Source: Ensifer adhaerens
Lineage (GTDB): Bacteria > Pseudomonadota > Alphaproteobacteria > Rhizobiales > Rhizobiaceae
Assembly: GCF_000697965.2 (NCBI RefSeq)
Contig: NZ_CP015882.1
Span: 434,001 to 498,000, forward strand
Direction: 5' to 3'
Length of the DNA stretch: 64,000 nt
The position numbers and the translations under genes were made by a program. Shown here in pieces: positions 25,854 to 35,592 of the stretch. Within the stretch, counting starts at the first letter, position 1, and every line of letters begins with the position of its first letter. The notes beneath the pieces are model-generated. The model saw only the letters and a program-made list of their open reading frames with translations. It did not search any database and had not been told where the DNA came from.

Positions 25854-26489
25854 TCACTGCAGCAGTTCCGACTTCCTTACGAGGTCGCTGAAGGTCCGGG
25901 CCTGCATCTTCTTCATAGCGCTTGCGCGATGAAGCTTGACCATGATTTCGCTGATTCCCAGTTCGTATGCCGCCTGTTTGTTCATGAGACCTTCGGTGAC
26001 GAGCTTCATGACCTGCCTCTCACGTGGGGTGAGACTGGCCGCGCACTGGCGGGCATGCTTTCTCCTTAGAGCCATATCCCGCTGCTTTTTTCCTTCCTCC
26101 ATGGCTGCGGCGACCGCACAAAGTAGGTCGTCCACCTCGAAGGGTTTCAACAGGAAATCGACGGCTCCCGCCTTCATGGCGGTGACGCTCGTCGGGACGT
26201 CTCCATCGCCGGTCATGAAAACGATTGGAAGTTCGAAGCCTGCATCCGACAGTTTCCTTTGATACTCGATACCGCTCATGCCTGGCAGTTTCACATCGAG
26301 CAACAGGCACCCTACGGCCTCTGGATCGCCCCTTTCGTCGAAATCCGCAGTGTCGACGAACGCTTCGGCCGGTATTCCGGAAGAACCAAAGAGTTCAAGC
26401 AGCGCCGAGCGAATTCTCTCATCGTCGTCGATGATGTGGACCACGTTGACGTCGGTGGCGGTTTCGATGGGGTTTGAACGTTCGGGCAT
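25854..26489 (-). CDS. FixJ-family response regulator (orphan)
   Basis: The 211-aa protein has a receiver (IIDDDE at 19-24, D65, TGDGD, KPF) and a LuxR-type HTH (LTPRERQVMKLVTEGLMNKQ). It is closely related to the FixJ-like protein at 23193-23831. GGGAG precedes the ATG. No kinase is adjacent. Candidate partners in the window are the PAS kinases at 14546-22056 and the frameshifted one at 42942-44464. Confidence 0.9.
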   Translation of the reverse strand: MPERSNPIETATDVNVVHIIDDDERIRSALLELFGSSGIPAEAFVDTADFDERGDPEAVGCLLLDVKLPGMSGIEYQRKLSDAGFELPIVFMTGDGDVPTSVTAMKAGAVDFLLKPFEVDDLLCAVAAAMEEGKKQRDMALRRKHARQCAASLTPRERQVMKLVTEGLMNKQAAYELGISEIMVKLHRASAMKKMQARTFSDLVRKSELLQ

Positions 26490-26629
26490 CGCTTAGCTCC
26501 CTTGATCGTCAAGAACCAACATCCGCCCATTTTATCCGACGTGGTTTTGCTGGCTATAAAACGAAGGTTTGCCCTCCCGCGGGTTCGAAGACCGTTCCGT
26601 ATGTTCCGTCAGCACTCGATGGTTTGCAG

Positions 26630-27091
26630 TCAGACGCTACAAAGCGAAACACACGGTGCGATCGCCCGAAAGGTGACCTCGATCAGCTGTTCGGGAAATG
26701 CCAGGCGGGAAACACCAATCAGGTTGCTCGCACACTCCGGAATCTCCGCTCCATACATTTCCTTGCGGACCCTGCCAGCGGCCGCAAACGCGGCGTCCAC
26801 ATCGAGTACGTAGAGTGTCTCTTCGACCACGTCGTCGAGTGAAGCGCCGAATTCGGCAAGGACAGTGACGGCATTGGCGTAGGTCTGCCGCATCTGCTCT
26901 TCCATGCTCGAAAAATCGACTGGTCTTCCGGCTGGGTCCAGCCTTGCCGGGGCCACGAGGTTGCCGGCCCTGTCGTGGCTTAGCTGTCCGGAGACATAGA
27001 TGATGCCTTTAACCTGCACGGCCTGGGAATAGCCGTAGGCTTTTTCCCATGGCACACCGAAGTTTGCGGTCCGTTTGATCGGGGAACACAT
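26630..27091 (-). CDS. RidA-family (YjgF/UK114) protein
   Basis: The product is about 153 aa and matches the RidA fold: IIYVSGQLSHD near residue 32, an MRQTYANAVTVLAEFGASLDDVV helix region, and a C-terminal LAFPEQLIEVTFRAIA strand. Canonical RidA has an Arg in the C-terminal RxxxEVxAxA-type motif. Here the position before the IEV strand reads EQL, so enamine/imine deaminase activity is uncertain. The ATG at 27091 was preferred because GGAGG lies 5 nt upstream; the in-frame start at 27103 has poor spacing. It is longer than E. coli RidA (128 aa), as in many subfamilies. Confidence 0.8.
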   Translation of the reverse strand: MCSPIKRTANFGVPWEKAYGYSQAVQVKGIIYVSGQLSHDRAGNLVAPARLDPAGRPVDFSSMEEQMRQTYANAVTVLAEFGASLDDVVEETLYVLDVDAAFAAAGRVRKEMYGAEIPECASNLIGVSRLAFPEQLIEVTFRAIAPCVSLCSV

Positions 27092-27349
27092 GAAATCCTC
27101 CATTCCTTCCGGGCGGGCGGTGGCCTCAACCGCTCGAAGCTCATTTCCGTTTCAAAGTCCGGTCGGTTAGACCTCTCATGACGTCGCTCTACCCATACGG
27201 CCGGGCCGGCCTTGCCGAAAGTAACTGAAGTTTGGCTATCCAAATGCACTTGGCATCGAGGAGCAGTTCGCCGGAAAAAATGCTCCCGGCGGCCGGCGGC
27301 GGATTTGCGGGCACTTCTGAGTGTGACGAACCCCCACCGTCTAGTGGAA

Positions 27350-27372
27350 AAAGGGCGCCTGAGGCGCCCTTT
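27350..27372 (-). terminator. Rho-independent terminator of the alpha/beta hydrolase gene
   Basis: A perfect 10-bp stem (AAAGGGCGCC/GGCGCCCTTT) with loop TGA is found 7 nt beyond the hydrolase stop. On the reverse strand it continues the T-run to TTTTTCC. Confidence 0.85.
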
Positions 27373-27378
27373 GACACG

Positions 27379-28236
27379 CTACTTGGTGATGAAGCTGAGG
27401 ATGTCCTGGTTGATGACGTCCGCGTGTGTGGTCGCCATGCCGTGAGGGAAGCCCTTGTAAATCTTGAGGGTGGAGTTCTTCAGGAGCTGAGCTGAACGGG
27501 GGGCGGAAATCGCGAGCGGAACAACCTGGTCGTCATCGCCATGCAGCACCAGCGCCGGCACATCGATCATCTTCAGGTCTTCGGTAAAGTCGGTCTCCGA
27601 GAAGGCCTTGACGCCAAGGTAATGGGCGTTGGCGGCTCCCATCATCCCCTGTCGCCACCAATTGTGGCTGACCGCTGCGGACGGCGTGGCGCCTGGCCGG
27701 TTGAAGCCGTAAAAAGGGCCGTTTGCGATGTCGTGATAGAGCTGCGCCCTGTTGGCCGCAAGGGCCTCGCGATAGCCGTCGAGCGCCTCGATCGGAAGCC
27801 CCTCGGGATTGTTCGGCGTCTTCAGCATAAGCGGTGGCACGGCGCCGATCAGGACGAGCTTGGCCACACGCCCCTTGCCGTGACGGGCGACGTACCGGGT
27901 CGCTTCGCCTCCGCCCGTCGAATGCCCGATATGGATCGCGTTGCGCAGATCCAATTGCCGCACGAGAGAGGCCACGTCGGAGGCGTAGTGATCCATGTCA
28001 TGGCCACCGCTCACCTGCTCCGATCGCCCGTGGCCACGACGGTCATGGGCAATGACGCGATAGCCTTTTGCGAGGAAGAAGAGCATCTGGTTATCCCAGT
28101 CATCTCCGCTCAATGGCCAGCCGTGATGAAACACGATCGGCTGCGCGTCGCGCGGACCCCAATCCTTGTAAAAAATCCTGGTCGAGTCTTCTGTCGTTAC
28201 GTATCCGTGACCGGGTTGTTCGGCTGTCATGGCCAT
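27379..28236 (-). CDS. Alpha/beta hydrolase (non-heme chloroperoxidase/esterase type)
   Basis: The 285-aa protein has the nucleophile elbow GHSTGG (S106), an oxyanion-loop [11 protein letters not shown] near residue 37, the acid in [10 protein letters not shown] and the histidine in FPHGMATTH. This is the arylesterase/cofactor-free haloperoxidase subfamily. No signal peptide is seen (it begins [11 protein letters not shown]), so it is cytoplasmic. It may hydrolyse esters or, in perhydrolase-type members, form peracids. A single-gene unit with its own terminator. Confidence 0.88.
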   Translation of the reverse strand: MAMTAEQPGHGYVTTEDSTRIFYKDWGPRDAQPIVFHHGWPLSGDDWDNQMLFFLAKGYRVIAHDRRGHGRSEQVSGGHDMDHYASDVASLVRQLDLRNAIHIGHSTGGGEATRYVARHGKGRVAKLVLIGAVPPLMLKTPNNPEGLPIEALDGYREALAANRAQLYHDIANGPFYGFNRPGATPSAAVSHNWWRQGMMGAANAHYLGVKAFSETDFTEDLKMIDVPALVLHGDDDQVVPLAISAPRSAQLLKNSTLKIYKGFPHGMATTHADVINQDILSFITK

Positions 28237-28498
28237 TCCTTTCTGTGCTGGTCGTGCCGCATCAAATGGTGGTTTCGGGCCGCGATCCTCAGCTCTCGAA
28301 GCGCGGTCCTGCGGTGGGCGCCGTCGTTAACGGAGGACCGTTTCGACGCCCTGCGGGACCCTGTTTCTCCGGGAGTAACGGCCGGCATGCGACGTGAAGA
28401 CGCTAGCAGCTGGCGCATGGCGGGAAAGGTATACCTTGGTTTCGGCGACCATTCGCGGCCGTTCAAGGGCCTGAACGTCAACGCGATGTCTCGGGACT

Positions 28499-29674
28499 TT
28501 AAAGTCGCAGGGCATGGACCTCAACGGCAGTTGCTATGCCCTCGAGCACGTGTCGCCCGAGGTGTTCGGTCTGCTCGTGGCAGGCTGCCGCGTCCACGAA
28601 TTCTCCCGAAAGAAGGACGGGACGGCGCAGGCGTTTGGTCAGCGCCTCGAGCTTGAAGGCCCTGTTGACGGCTGACCCGATCACGGTGAAGTCGAGACGG
28701 TGTCTTGAACCGATGTTGCCATAATTGACCTTGCCGAGGTGGACGCCCATGCCGAAGCGTATTCGGTCGTCCTGCGGCCAAAGCCGGGATGCCGCCTGAT
28801 ACCCCTCCTGGACCGCCGCGATGAGGTGCATGCAGGCCTGCGGCCGGTCCATGGGAAAAACGGCAAGCAGACCGTCTCCGATGAACTTCAGGATTTCTCC
28901 GCCATGCTGTTCGATCGGCTCTCCGACAGCGTCGAAGAAGCCGTTCAAGATTTCGATCAGCTCGTCACGCGGCAATCGGTCGGAGAGATGGGTGAAGTCC
29001 CTCAGATCACAGACGAGAATTGCTGCATTGATCGTGGCGCCCGTCCCTCGTCTGGTTGCGCCACGCAACACTTCTGCAGAGGCATGTGAACCGACATAGG
29101 TGTCCAGTAACGTGCGAGCCAGCTGGCTCTTGACGCGGATTTCGGTGACGAGGGACAGCCAGGGCAAAAGCGCGTCGAACAGTTCCAGTTCCTCTGCGCA
29201 AAAGCCACCATGCCGGTCCGTCGCAAAGGTGAGGAGGTGGCGGCGGCCCTGCGTATGATCGAGAGGCCACGCGGCGTAGTCCGTGTGGCCGGCGTGCTTC
29301 AGTTCTTCGTAGACCGCAAAATGATGTGGACCGACGATCTGCAAATTCTGCCGAACCCGCAGCCCGCTGACGATCGCCAGTTGAAAGGGGCTGCGAAGGA
29401 AGGCGACGGTTGCCTCGACGTCATAAGCGATGGTCTGGATGTTGGCGGTCGATTGTCCGCGCACCCAGGTCATGCGCGTACCCAGCCATTGCGGATGGTG
29501 CACGCGCAGATGAAGCGTTGCTCTGCTCAGCGCGACGCCGCAGCGCACGAGCCGACCGCAGAGCTCGACAAAAACCTTCTCTGCCAAGGGCTCGTCGCGG
29601 ATCCCGGTCGCGAGCCAGTGCAAAATCTGATCGCGCGCTTCAGTTTTCAGCTCTAGTCCCATGGCCTTCAACAT
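28499..29674 (-). CDS. Class III adenylate/guanylate cyclase
   Basis: The 391-aa protein has an uncharacterised N-terminal half of about 205 aa and a C-terminal class III cyclase domain. The metal-binding aspartates are visible at D223 (LVCDLRDFTHLS) and D267 (ILKFIGDGLLAVF). The segment FGMGVHLGKVNYGNIG and the ribose/transition-state loop DFTVIGSAVNRAFKLE follow. It should produce cAMP in the cytosol. The N-terminal half probably senses a signal; I do not recognise it. The ATG at 29662 is an alternative start. An MscS channel with a cyclic-nucleotide-binding domain is encoded about 9 kb away. Confidence 0.85.
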   Translation of the reverse strand: MLKAMGLELKTEARDQILHWLATGIRDEPLAEKVFVELCGRLVRCGVALSRATLHLRVHHPQWLGTRMTWVRGQSTANIQTIAYDVEATVAFLRSPFQLAIVSGLRVRQNLQIVGPHHFAVYEELKHAGHTDYAAWPLDHTQGRRHLLTFATDRHGGFCAEELELFDALLPWLSLVTEIRVKSQLARTLLDTYVGSHASAEVLRGATRRGTGATINAAILVCDLRDFTHLSDRLPRDELIEILNGFFDAVGEPIEQHGGEILKFIGDGLLAVFPMDRPQACMHLIAAVQEGYQAASRLWPQDDRIRFGMGVHLGKVNYGNIGSRHRLDFTVIGSAVNRAFKLEALTKRLRRPVLLSGEFVDAAACHEQTEHLGRHVLEGIATAVEVHALRL

Positions 29675-29802
29675 ACGCTCTGATGTGACCGCGAGAGAGG
29701 CATACGAGCGTTCCAGGAGGGGCAGGCTCGGTGAGAGTGCGAACCCCGAGATGTTTTGCCCAATACGCCGGTGTTTGCGGTCCGGCCTGATCTGCTTGGC
29801 GA

Positions 29803-30081
29803 TCAGCAGATCAGGTCACTGTATTCCGGATGATGAACGGCATAGTTGGCCATGAACACGCATCGGGGCGCGACCTTCTGTTGCCGCTCGCGCAAGATGG
29901 CAAAGACGCCGTTCGCCCGCTTCGTGGCAAATCCTGCTCTGGAGAATTCGAACGGCACCTCCGTGTGGATCAGCACCAGCACGTCTGCCTCCATGCGATA
30001 GTAGGCGGCTGCAATCGCATCCGCGTCGATGGAGAGTTCGAAGCGGCAATTTTCGGGATTATCGAGTACGCTATGCGGCAA
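29803..30081 (-). CDS. Small GNAT-like N-acetyltransferase (YidJ/NATD1 type)
   Basis: The 92-aa protein reads NPENCRFELSIDADAIAAAY, then VLIHTEVPFEFSRAGFATK and CVFMANYAVHHPEY, the pattern of short single-domain GNAT-like acetyltransferases (GCN5-related, about 90-100 aa). The start is judged to be TTG at 30081, because AAGGAG lies 7 nt upstream and the family similarity begins there. The in-frame ATG at 30171 would add 30 residues without a ribosome site. Substrate unknown. Confidence 0.75.
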   Translation of the reverse strand: MPHSVLDNPENCRFELSIDADAIAAAYYRMEADVLVLIHTEVPFEFSRAGFATKRANGVFAILRERQQKVAPRCVFMANYAVHHPEYSDLIC

Positions 30082-30267
30082 GTTTGATCTCCTTGCTGCT
30101 ATTGCAGCCATCGACGCGAAGGCCCGTTCAGGGGGGACCGTGGTCTTGTGCCGACCTTGCAATCCAACCAACGGCCGATTGATGCCTCACGGCGCGCCGT
30201 GAGCAGCAATCGACCGGTTGTTCGAATTAGAGCAGTCGTCCGGTTCGTTCCCAACGGAAGCCTTCCG

Positions 30268-31197
30268 TCAGTAGTCCCACCAGGCCGGAACCCAGCGGTA
30301 AAGGTCGCCGGCGGTCGCTACACGGCCGACCGATGGGAACGGCATGTGTGTGGAAACCAGCCAGGAACCGGTCTCTGCAAGTTCTTTCATGAGCCGCAGT
30401 CGAACGCGGGTCGCTTCGTCGGGATCGTGTTCGAAGCCGTTGTGCCACTCGGGGTGGTCGAAGGAGACGGGGAACAGGGCGTCGCCGCCGAACATCAGCC
30501 GCTCGTCGCCGGACGAAATGCGCACCACGCTGTGCCCGGGGGTGTGACCACCGGTACGGGTGACCACCACTCCCGGCGCCACTTGCGCCTGCTGGTCAAA
30601 AGTCCGCAGATGGCTGCGATACGCATTCAGAAACTCAAGGGACGCTTTGCGCGCGAGATCCGCGAGCGCCGGTGGCATGGCGGTAAGCGAGAAGTCGGGC
30701 GCCTGCCAGAACTTGGTCTCGGCGGCGCACACATGGACGCGAAGATCCGGGCGCATCCGTTCCTTGACGCCTTCGACGAGGAGCCCGCCGACATGATCAA
30801 AGTGCATGTGCGTCAGCACCACGTCGGTCACGGCCGCGAGATCAACGCCGGCGGCCTCCAATCGATGGACAAACTGTCCGGCCCGCGGGAAATCGGGATA
30901 CTCCTCGCCCAGACCGCTGTCGATGAGGATCGTCTGGTCGCCGCTGCGTACGACAACGGCGTTCAGCGCCCAATCGAAGGCAACCTTTGAAAGAAACCTC
31001 TCGTCCAGCCAGGCGCCTCGCACCTCGGGGTCGGCATTGGTGGCCATCGACTCGGCCGGCGGGGTCAAGATGCCATCGCTAATGATCAAGACGTCGATGT
31101 CCCCAACCCGTACCGCATAGCGTGAAGGAACCAGCTCATCCGGTGCGGGTCTTTCCTGCAGGATAATCTTTCGGGAACTCGTTTGAGCATTCGACAT
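30268..31197 (-). CDS. Metallo-beta-lactamase-fold hydrolase (copy 1)
   Basis: The 309-aa MBL-fold protein has HxHxDH at H130-H135 (LTHMHFDHVGG), then TGGHTPGHSVVRI and GGDALFP, which supply further metal ligands. It resembles lactonase-like and hydroxyacylglutathione-hydrolase-like enzymes. The shared sequence starts at PSRYAVRVGDI; no signal peptide is seen. AGGAG precedes the ATG at 31197. It is paralogous along its whole length to the gene at 37300-38247. The substrate is unknown; lactones are one possibility. Confidence 0.88.
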   Translation of the reverse strand: MSNAQTSSRKIILQERPAPDELVPSRYAVRVGDIDVLIISDGILTPPAESMATNADPEVRGAWLDERFLSKVAFDWALNAVVVRSGDQTILIDSGLGEEYPDFPRAGQFVHRLEAAGVDLAAVTDVVLTHMHFDHVGGLLVEGVKERMRPDLRVHVCAAETKFWQAPDFSLTAMPPALADLARKASLEFLNAYRSHLRTFDQQAQVAPGVVVTRTGGHTPGHSVVRISSGDERLMFGGDALFPVSFDHPEWHNGFEHDPDEATRVRLRLMKELAETGSWLVSTHMPFPSVGRVATAGDLYRWVPAWWDY

Positions 31198-31526
31198 GAT
31201 GTGCTCCTGTCGTCGTGGTTGAAATATGTGGGTCAAGGTTACGTCGCGAAGTCTAGGTTCGAGTTTCTGGGCGGTCGAGCTACACCTGAGTATGGGCCGC
31301 TGCCCGCACCCGGGCCCGTGAAGCGAGTCCATGCGCCTCAATCAGCGCGCCACGCGCGCGCTTTGCCCCGGTCAGCGGTGGGTGGAGTGGGTCTCCCCAA
31401 ACCTGCGTATAGTTTCAGCGGTCCAGTCAATTGCCTAGGCTAGGTCCGGTATGCGCAGGCGGCCGTTGCTCGGCCCGAGACATCGCGAACGCGATGATTG
31501 GCGCACCCGCAGGCGGATTGCACTCC
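31198..31526. other. Gene-free stretch upstream of MBL copy 1
   Basis: This 329-bp interval should hold the promoter of the MBL gene on the reverse strand. I see no coding frame, strong hairpin or clear promoter consensus in it. Confidence 0.4.
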
Positions 31527-31715
31527 ATGACAGCCAAAGAGGTTAAATTGATCGCCCTGTCCGGTGCGCAGCCACTGCTGGACGTATCGGAATACTGCCG
31601 GCGCGCGGGCATCTGCGAAGCCGAAGAGCGGAGACTGCTTTTGCTCCTTGGGCGACAGGCGTCCTGCCACGAACTCCAGATGAATATCGTAGAGCGGCGA
31701 ATGCGTGCACGCTAG
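31527..31715 (+). CDS. Hypothetical small protein
   Basis: A 62-aa frame (MTAKEVKLIALSGAQPLL...) has a balanced, helix-forming composition, and its middle (YCRRAGICEAEERRLLLLLG) looks like a real small helical protein. No good ribosome binding site is visible, and the reading frame is open upstream to 31431. I do not recognise a family. The flanking sequence 31198-31526 holds no other candidate gene. Confidence 0.4.
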   Translation: MTAKEVKLIALSGAQPLLDVSEYCRRAGICEAEERRLLLLLGRQASCHELQMNIVERRMRAR

Positions 31716-31826
31716 CGACCCGTCACAGTTGCCGTGCCGAACCCACGCCCCAGAGCCTGTGGTGGTCCAGGCGCTGGACAATTGCACGGCGCGCGCTCGT
31801 CCATTGCGCGCCGCGAGCGGCCATGG

Positions 31827-33464
31827 TCACTCCGGCAAGCCTGCAAGCCGCAATCCCTCGGCAAACCGCTTGAAATCGTCTGGTCGATGGATCGGCAGCC
31901 AATCGCGGAGATTGGATATGCACAAGGCCGGATCAAGCTGCCGCAGGCGCTCCATGTACCGCCTTGCCTCGTCGGGACGACCGGCAAGCGCATGGCTGGC
32001 TGCGGCAAGTGCGACCGCGGCCAGCAGGCTCGGCAGGTTCGCAAGTGCCTTCTCGGCCCAGACCACCGCATCGTCGTAATTTCCGGAAAAGAAATGGGCG
32101 ATCGCCGTTCCCGTCTGCATTCGGAACATCTCCGGATCGAGTGGGCTCAGGCGAACGGCATGGGTCAGATCCTTGATCGCGCTCTCCGTCTCTCCCCGAA
32201 AGACGCGCAGCACACCGCCCAAAAACCACGCGAGTGCGAAATTCGGATTGAGCAGCCGGGCCCTGTCGATCAAAGCGATGCCGGCGTCGAGATCGTCGGC
32301 GAGATGGCCGAGCGCATGCCCGCCTCTCGTGAGCGCCACGGCGTCGTCCCGGCCAAGCTCGACCGCGAGCCGCGCCAGTCGTGTGCCTTCCGCGATCTCT
32401 GCCGTGCGGTCGACCATCCAGCCGTTGAGCTTGCGCCAGAAGAAGCACCAGGCGGCGCCGCCATAGGCTGCGGCGAATTCATCGTCGAGCGCAATCGACT
32501 TGTAAAAGAGAGGTAGTGCCGCCTCGAGCGCCTCTCGGGTGCCGCTGTGCAGTTTTGCCATGCCGCGAAGATAGTAGTCGTAGGCGTCGAGGCTTTCGGT
32601 CGGCTTGCGCTTGGCGCGTTCGATCTCGATCCGTTCGAGTTGCGGCGCGATCGCGCCGACGACGCTTTCGGCTATCCCATCCTGCAGCTCGAAGATGTCG
32701 TCGAACGTGCCTTCGAAGCGCTCGGCCCAGAGATGCGCTCCGGTCGTCGCGTCGACGAGCTGGCCGGTGATGCGGACCTTGTTTCCCGATTTGCGCACGC
32801 TCCCTTCCAGTACGTAACGCACGCCAAGTTCGCGACCGACCTCGGCCGCCTCCACGGTCCGGTCCTTGTAGGTGAAGCTCGAATTGCGTGCGATGACGAA
32901 CAGCCACCGAATGCGCGAGAGTGCGGTGATGATGTCCTCCACCACCCCGTCCGTAAAATACTCCTGCTCCGGATCGCCGCTGAGGTTCTGAAAAGGCAAG
33001 ACGGTTATCGAGGGTTTTTCGGGCAAGGGGAGCGCCGGCGCCGGCACGCGTGCCTCTCCATTATTGTGATCGGCGACGCTCAAACCTCGCGCAGGGGCCT
33101 CGTTTCCAACGTCGACAAGGTTGACATCGCCGACGAAGCGGAAGCCTTTGCGGGGGATGGTGCGCACCAGATGCTGGTCTTCGCCGTTGTCGCCGATCGC
33201 CTTGCGAACTGCGTTTATGTGGCTGGTGATCGTCGATTCCGACACGATCCGACCGCCCCAGACGGCGAGCAGCAGATCATCCTTGCCGACGACTCTTTCT
33301 CGATTTTCGATGAGATGCACCAACAGGTCGAAGACCTGCGGACCGACGGCGACAACCTGCCCGCTGAGCGTCAATTCCCGGCGTTCCGGATCGAGCAGAT
33401 AATCTGCGAACTTGAATTGCACCTTGAGGTCTCCTGGACGACTTCCCCGGCTGGCGATTGCCAT
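31827..33464 (-). CDS. OmpR-type winged-helix regulator with TolB-like and TPR domains
   Basis: The 545-aa protein begins with a trans_reg_C (OmpR/PhoB) DNA-binding domain at about residues 15-112 (FADYLLDPERRELTLSG, then RTIPRKGFRFVGDV). A TolB-like segment follows (PSITVLPFQNLSGDPEQEYF, VIARNSSFTYK, GVRYVLEGSVRKS), and then TPR helices to the C-terminus. It is the CadC/ToxR-like DNA-binding counterpart of the cyclase at 12583-14289, which carries the same TolB/TPR module. No membrane segment is evident. The gene is divergent from the NmrA-like gene at 33651, which may be a target. Signal unknown. Confidence 0.87.
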   Translation of the reverse strand: MAIASRGSRPGDLKVQFKFADYLLDPERRELTLSGQVVAVGPQVFDLLVHLIENRERVVGKDDLLLAVWGGRIVSESTITSHINAVRKAIGDNGEDQHLVRTIPRKGFRFVGDVNLVDVGNEAPARGLSVADHNNGEARVPAPALPLPEKPSITVLPFQNLSGDPEQEYFTDGVVEDIITALSRIRWLFVIARNSSFTYKDRTVEAAEVGRELGVRYVLEGSVRKSGNKVRITGQLVDATTGAHLWAERFEGTFDDIFELQDGIAESVVGAIAPQLERIEIERAKRKPTESLDAYDYYLRGMAKLHSGTREALEAALPLFYKSIALDDEFAAAYGGAAWCFFWRKLNGWMVDRTAEIAEGTRLARLAVELGRDDAVALTRGGHALGHLADDLDAGIALIDRARLLNPNFALAWFLGGVLRVFRGETESAIKDLTHAVRLSPLDPEMFRMQTGTAIAHFFSGNYDDAVVWAEKALANLPSLLAAVALAAASHALAGRPDEARRYMERLRQLDPALCISNLRDWLPIHRPDDFKRFAEGLRLAGLPE

Positions 33465-33650
33465 CCGCGTATAACCAACACGTCATTGCGTCGTTAGAAC
33501 ATCCCGCCACGATCACACAATCGCTTGGACGGACAATCAAGCTATCCACAAGGGTAATTCAAGACAGGCCCAAGGACTTCCCTTGAGCATAGGGGCACTC
33601 TCAGCCCAGATCGACAGCAATGGTGCGGTCGAGAAAAGCAGAGTGAACCC

Positions 33651-34403
33651 ATGAAGATCGTCGTCATCGGAGGCACCGGCCTTATCGGATCGAAACTTGT
33701 AAAGAGCCTGCGCGAGCGCGGACACGACGTGCTCGCGGCCGCACCAAATACTGGCGTCAACACGATCACGCGTGAAGGTCTGGCTGCGGCGATGGATCGG
33801 GCGGATGTCGTCGTCGATGTCGCCAACGCTCCGGCTTGGGACGACAAGGTTGTTCTCGAATTCTTCGAGACGTCGGGGCGCAACCTTTTGGCCGCAGAGG
33901 CCGCGGCCGGCGTTCGTCACCACGTCGCGCTGTCGATCGTCGGCAGCGAACGGTTGCCTGACAACGGCTATTTTCGGGCGAAGGTCGCGCAGGAAGACCT
34001 CATCAAGGCATCCGGTATTCCTTACACCATCCTGCGGGCCACACAGTTTTTCGAATTCGTCGGCGGTATTGCGCAGTCGGCGACCGTCGACGGCGAGGTT
34101 CGGCTTTCCCCTGCATTGTTCCAGCCCATCGCTTCCGACGACGTTGCCGCGGCGCTTGCCGATATCGCGCTCGCAGCGCCGGTCAACGGCACGATCGAAG
34201 TCGCCGGACCGGAAGCCATGCCGCTCGATGAGGTCGTCAGGCAATTTCTGCGGGCGACAAAGGATGGGCGAAAGGTCGTTCCCGACGTTCACGCCCGCTA
34301 TTTCGGCGCGTTGCTCGATGACCGATCGCTGACCCCCGGCAATAACCCGCGGCTCGGCGCAATCCGCTTCGAGGATTGGGTCGGCACACAGGCCGGGGTC
34401 TGA
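33651..34403 (+). CDS. NmrA-like NAD(P)-binding protein (atypical SDR, copy 1)
   Basis: The 250-aa Rossmann-fold protein has the N-terminal dinucleotide motif GGTGLIGS (residues 7-14). The sequence HHVALSIVGSERLPDNGYFRAK carries the YxxxK-like element, and a C-terminal substrate region of the NmrA/atypical-SDR kind follows. It may be an oxidoreductase, an NAD(P)-sensing protein or an epimerase-like enzyme. It is strongly similar along its length to the gene at 40640-41398. It precedes the EmrAB-like pump genes. Confidence 0.85.
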   Translation: MKIVVIGGTGLIGSKLVKSLRERGHDVLAAAPNTGVNTITREGLAAAMDRADVVVDVANAPAWDDKVVLEFFETSGRNLLAAEAAAGVRHHVALSIVGSERLPDNGYFRAKVAQEDLIKASGIPYTILRATQFFEFVGGIAQSATVDGEVRLSPALFQPIASDDVAAALADIALAAPVNGTIEVAGPEAMPLDEVVRQFLRATKDGRKVVPDVHARYFGALLDDRSLTPGNNPRLGAIRFEDWVGTQAGV

Positions 34404-34497
34404 AGTCGCAAGCATCAATATCCGCAAGGTGGCGGAGGCTCTGACATTCTCCCTGCCGTGGCGCCGCAGCCGACGAAAATCAACGGGAACCAAGACA

Positions 34498-35592
34498 ATG
34501 GACACGATCGAGGACAGGATTGCCACCGCCACGGGAAGCGCCTCGAGCGGCGCCGCCGAAAAGCGATCCAGCAAACGAAAGAAGATTGGCATGCTCCTAT
34601 GCCTTAGCGCTGCGGTGGCCATCGCCGGCGGCTGGGCGTGGGCCCGTCCAGGCGACCAAGTGTCGACGGACAACGCTTATGTTCGTGGGGACGTGACGTC
34701 ATTGGCGCCGAAGATCGCCGGCTATGTCGTAGCCGTCGAGGTTCAGGACAATCAGAGTGTTCGGGCGGGCGATGTGCTTTTCCGGATCGATGACAGGGAC
34801 TATCGGGCTCGTTTCGCGCAGGCTGCAGCCAATGTCGAAGCTGCCAAGGCCCGGCTCGTCAATGTCGATGCCGAGACAGAGCTTCAGCACGCCCTTATTC
34901 GCCAGGCCGAAGCCCAGAAGCTGTCGGCCGTCGCAGAGATGAATCTCGCCGCCAAGGCATATGAACGCCGGCGCGAACTGATCCGCAGCAATACCATCAG
35001 TCAGGCGCATGTCGACGAAAGTGATGCGGCGCGGTCGAAAACGCAGGCAGGCGTATCTGCGGCCTCAGCAACGATCGAAGCGCAGAAGCAACGCATTGCC
35101 GTCCTTGCGGCACAGCGTGAGGCCGCCGTCGCAGCCGTGGCCCAGGCCGAAGCTGCGCGCGACCTTTCCCAGATCGACCTTGAAAGCACGGTCGTGCGTG
35201 CCCCGGTTGGTGGGGTCATCGGCAACCGTCAGGTTCGTGTCGGCCGTTTCGTCGTCCCCGGCACTTCCCTGCTCGACATCGTTCCGGTCGACGACGTGTG
35301 GGTTGTCGCCAATTTCAAGGAAACGCAACTCGAGCACATCCAGCCGGGTCAGCGCGTGCGGATCAGGATCGACGGGTATCCGGGGCAAGTCCTTGAAGGC
35401 ACGGTTAACAGCTTTGCGCCCGGGAGCGGTTCAGCCTTCAGCCTGCTGCCGTCGGACAATGCAACCGGCAACTTCGTTCGCGTCGTCCAGCGGGTGCCGG
35501 TCAAGATCCGATTTGCCCGCAGCCCCTTGACTGGACGTCTCGTGCCCGGACTGTCCGCAAGGGTCGACGTGGATCTCGGGAGAGGGTCATGA
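34498..35592 (+). CDS. HlyD/EmrA-family membrane-fusion protein
   Basis: The 364-aa protein has one N-terminal membrane anchor near residues 31-46 and a biotinyl-lipoyl-like domain (STDNAYVRGDVTSLAPKIAGYV). A helical hairpin of about 110 residues and a beta-barrel region (RAPVGGVIGNRQVRVG) follow. This is the periplasmic adaptor of a multidrug efflux system. The ATG at 34498 was chosen; an in-frame start at 34429 is also possible. Its stop overlaps the start of the MFS gene (ATGA), as in emrAB operons. Confidence 0.9.
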   Translation: MDTIEDRIATATGSASSGAAEKRSSKRKKIGMLLCLSAAVAIAGGWAWARPGDQVSTDNAYVRGDVTSLAPKIAGYVVAVEVQDNQSVRAGDVLFRIDDRDYRARFAQAAANVEAAKARLVNVDAETELQHALIRQAEAQKLSAVAEMNLAAKAYERRRELIRSNTISQAHVDESDAARSKTQAGVSAASATIEAQKQRIAVLAAQREAAVAAVAQAEAARDLSQIDLESTVVRAPVGGVIGNRQVRVGRFVVPGTSLLDIVPVDDVWVVANFKETQLEHIQPGQRVRIRIDGYPGQVLEGTVNSFAPGSGSAFSLLPSDNATGNFVRVVQRVPVKIRFARSPLTGRLVPGLSARVDVDLGRGS

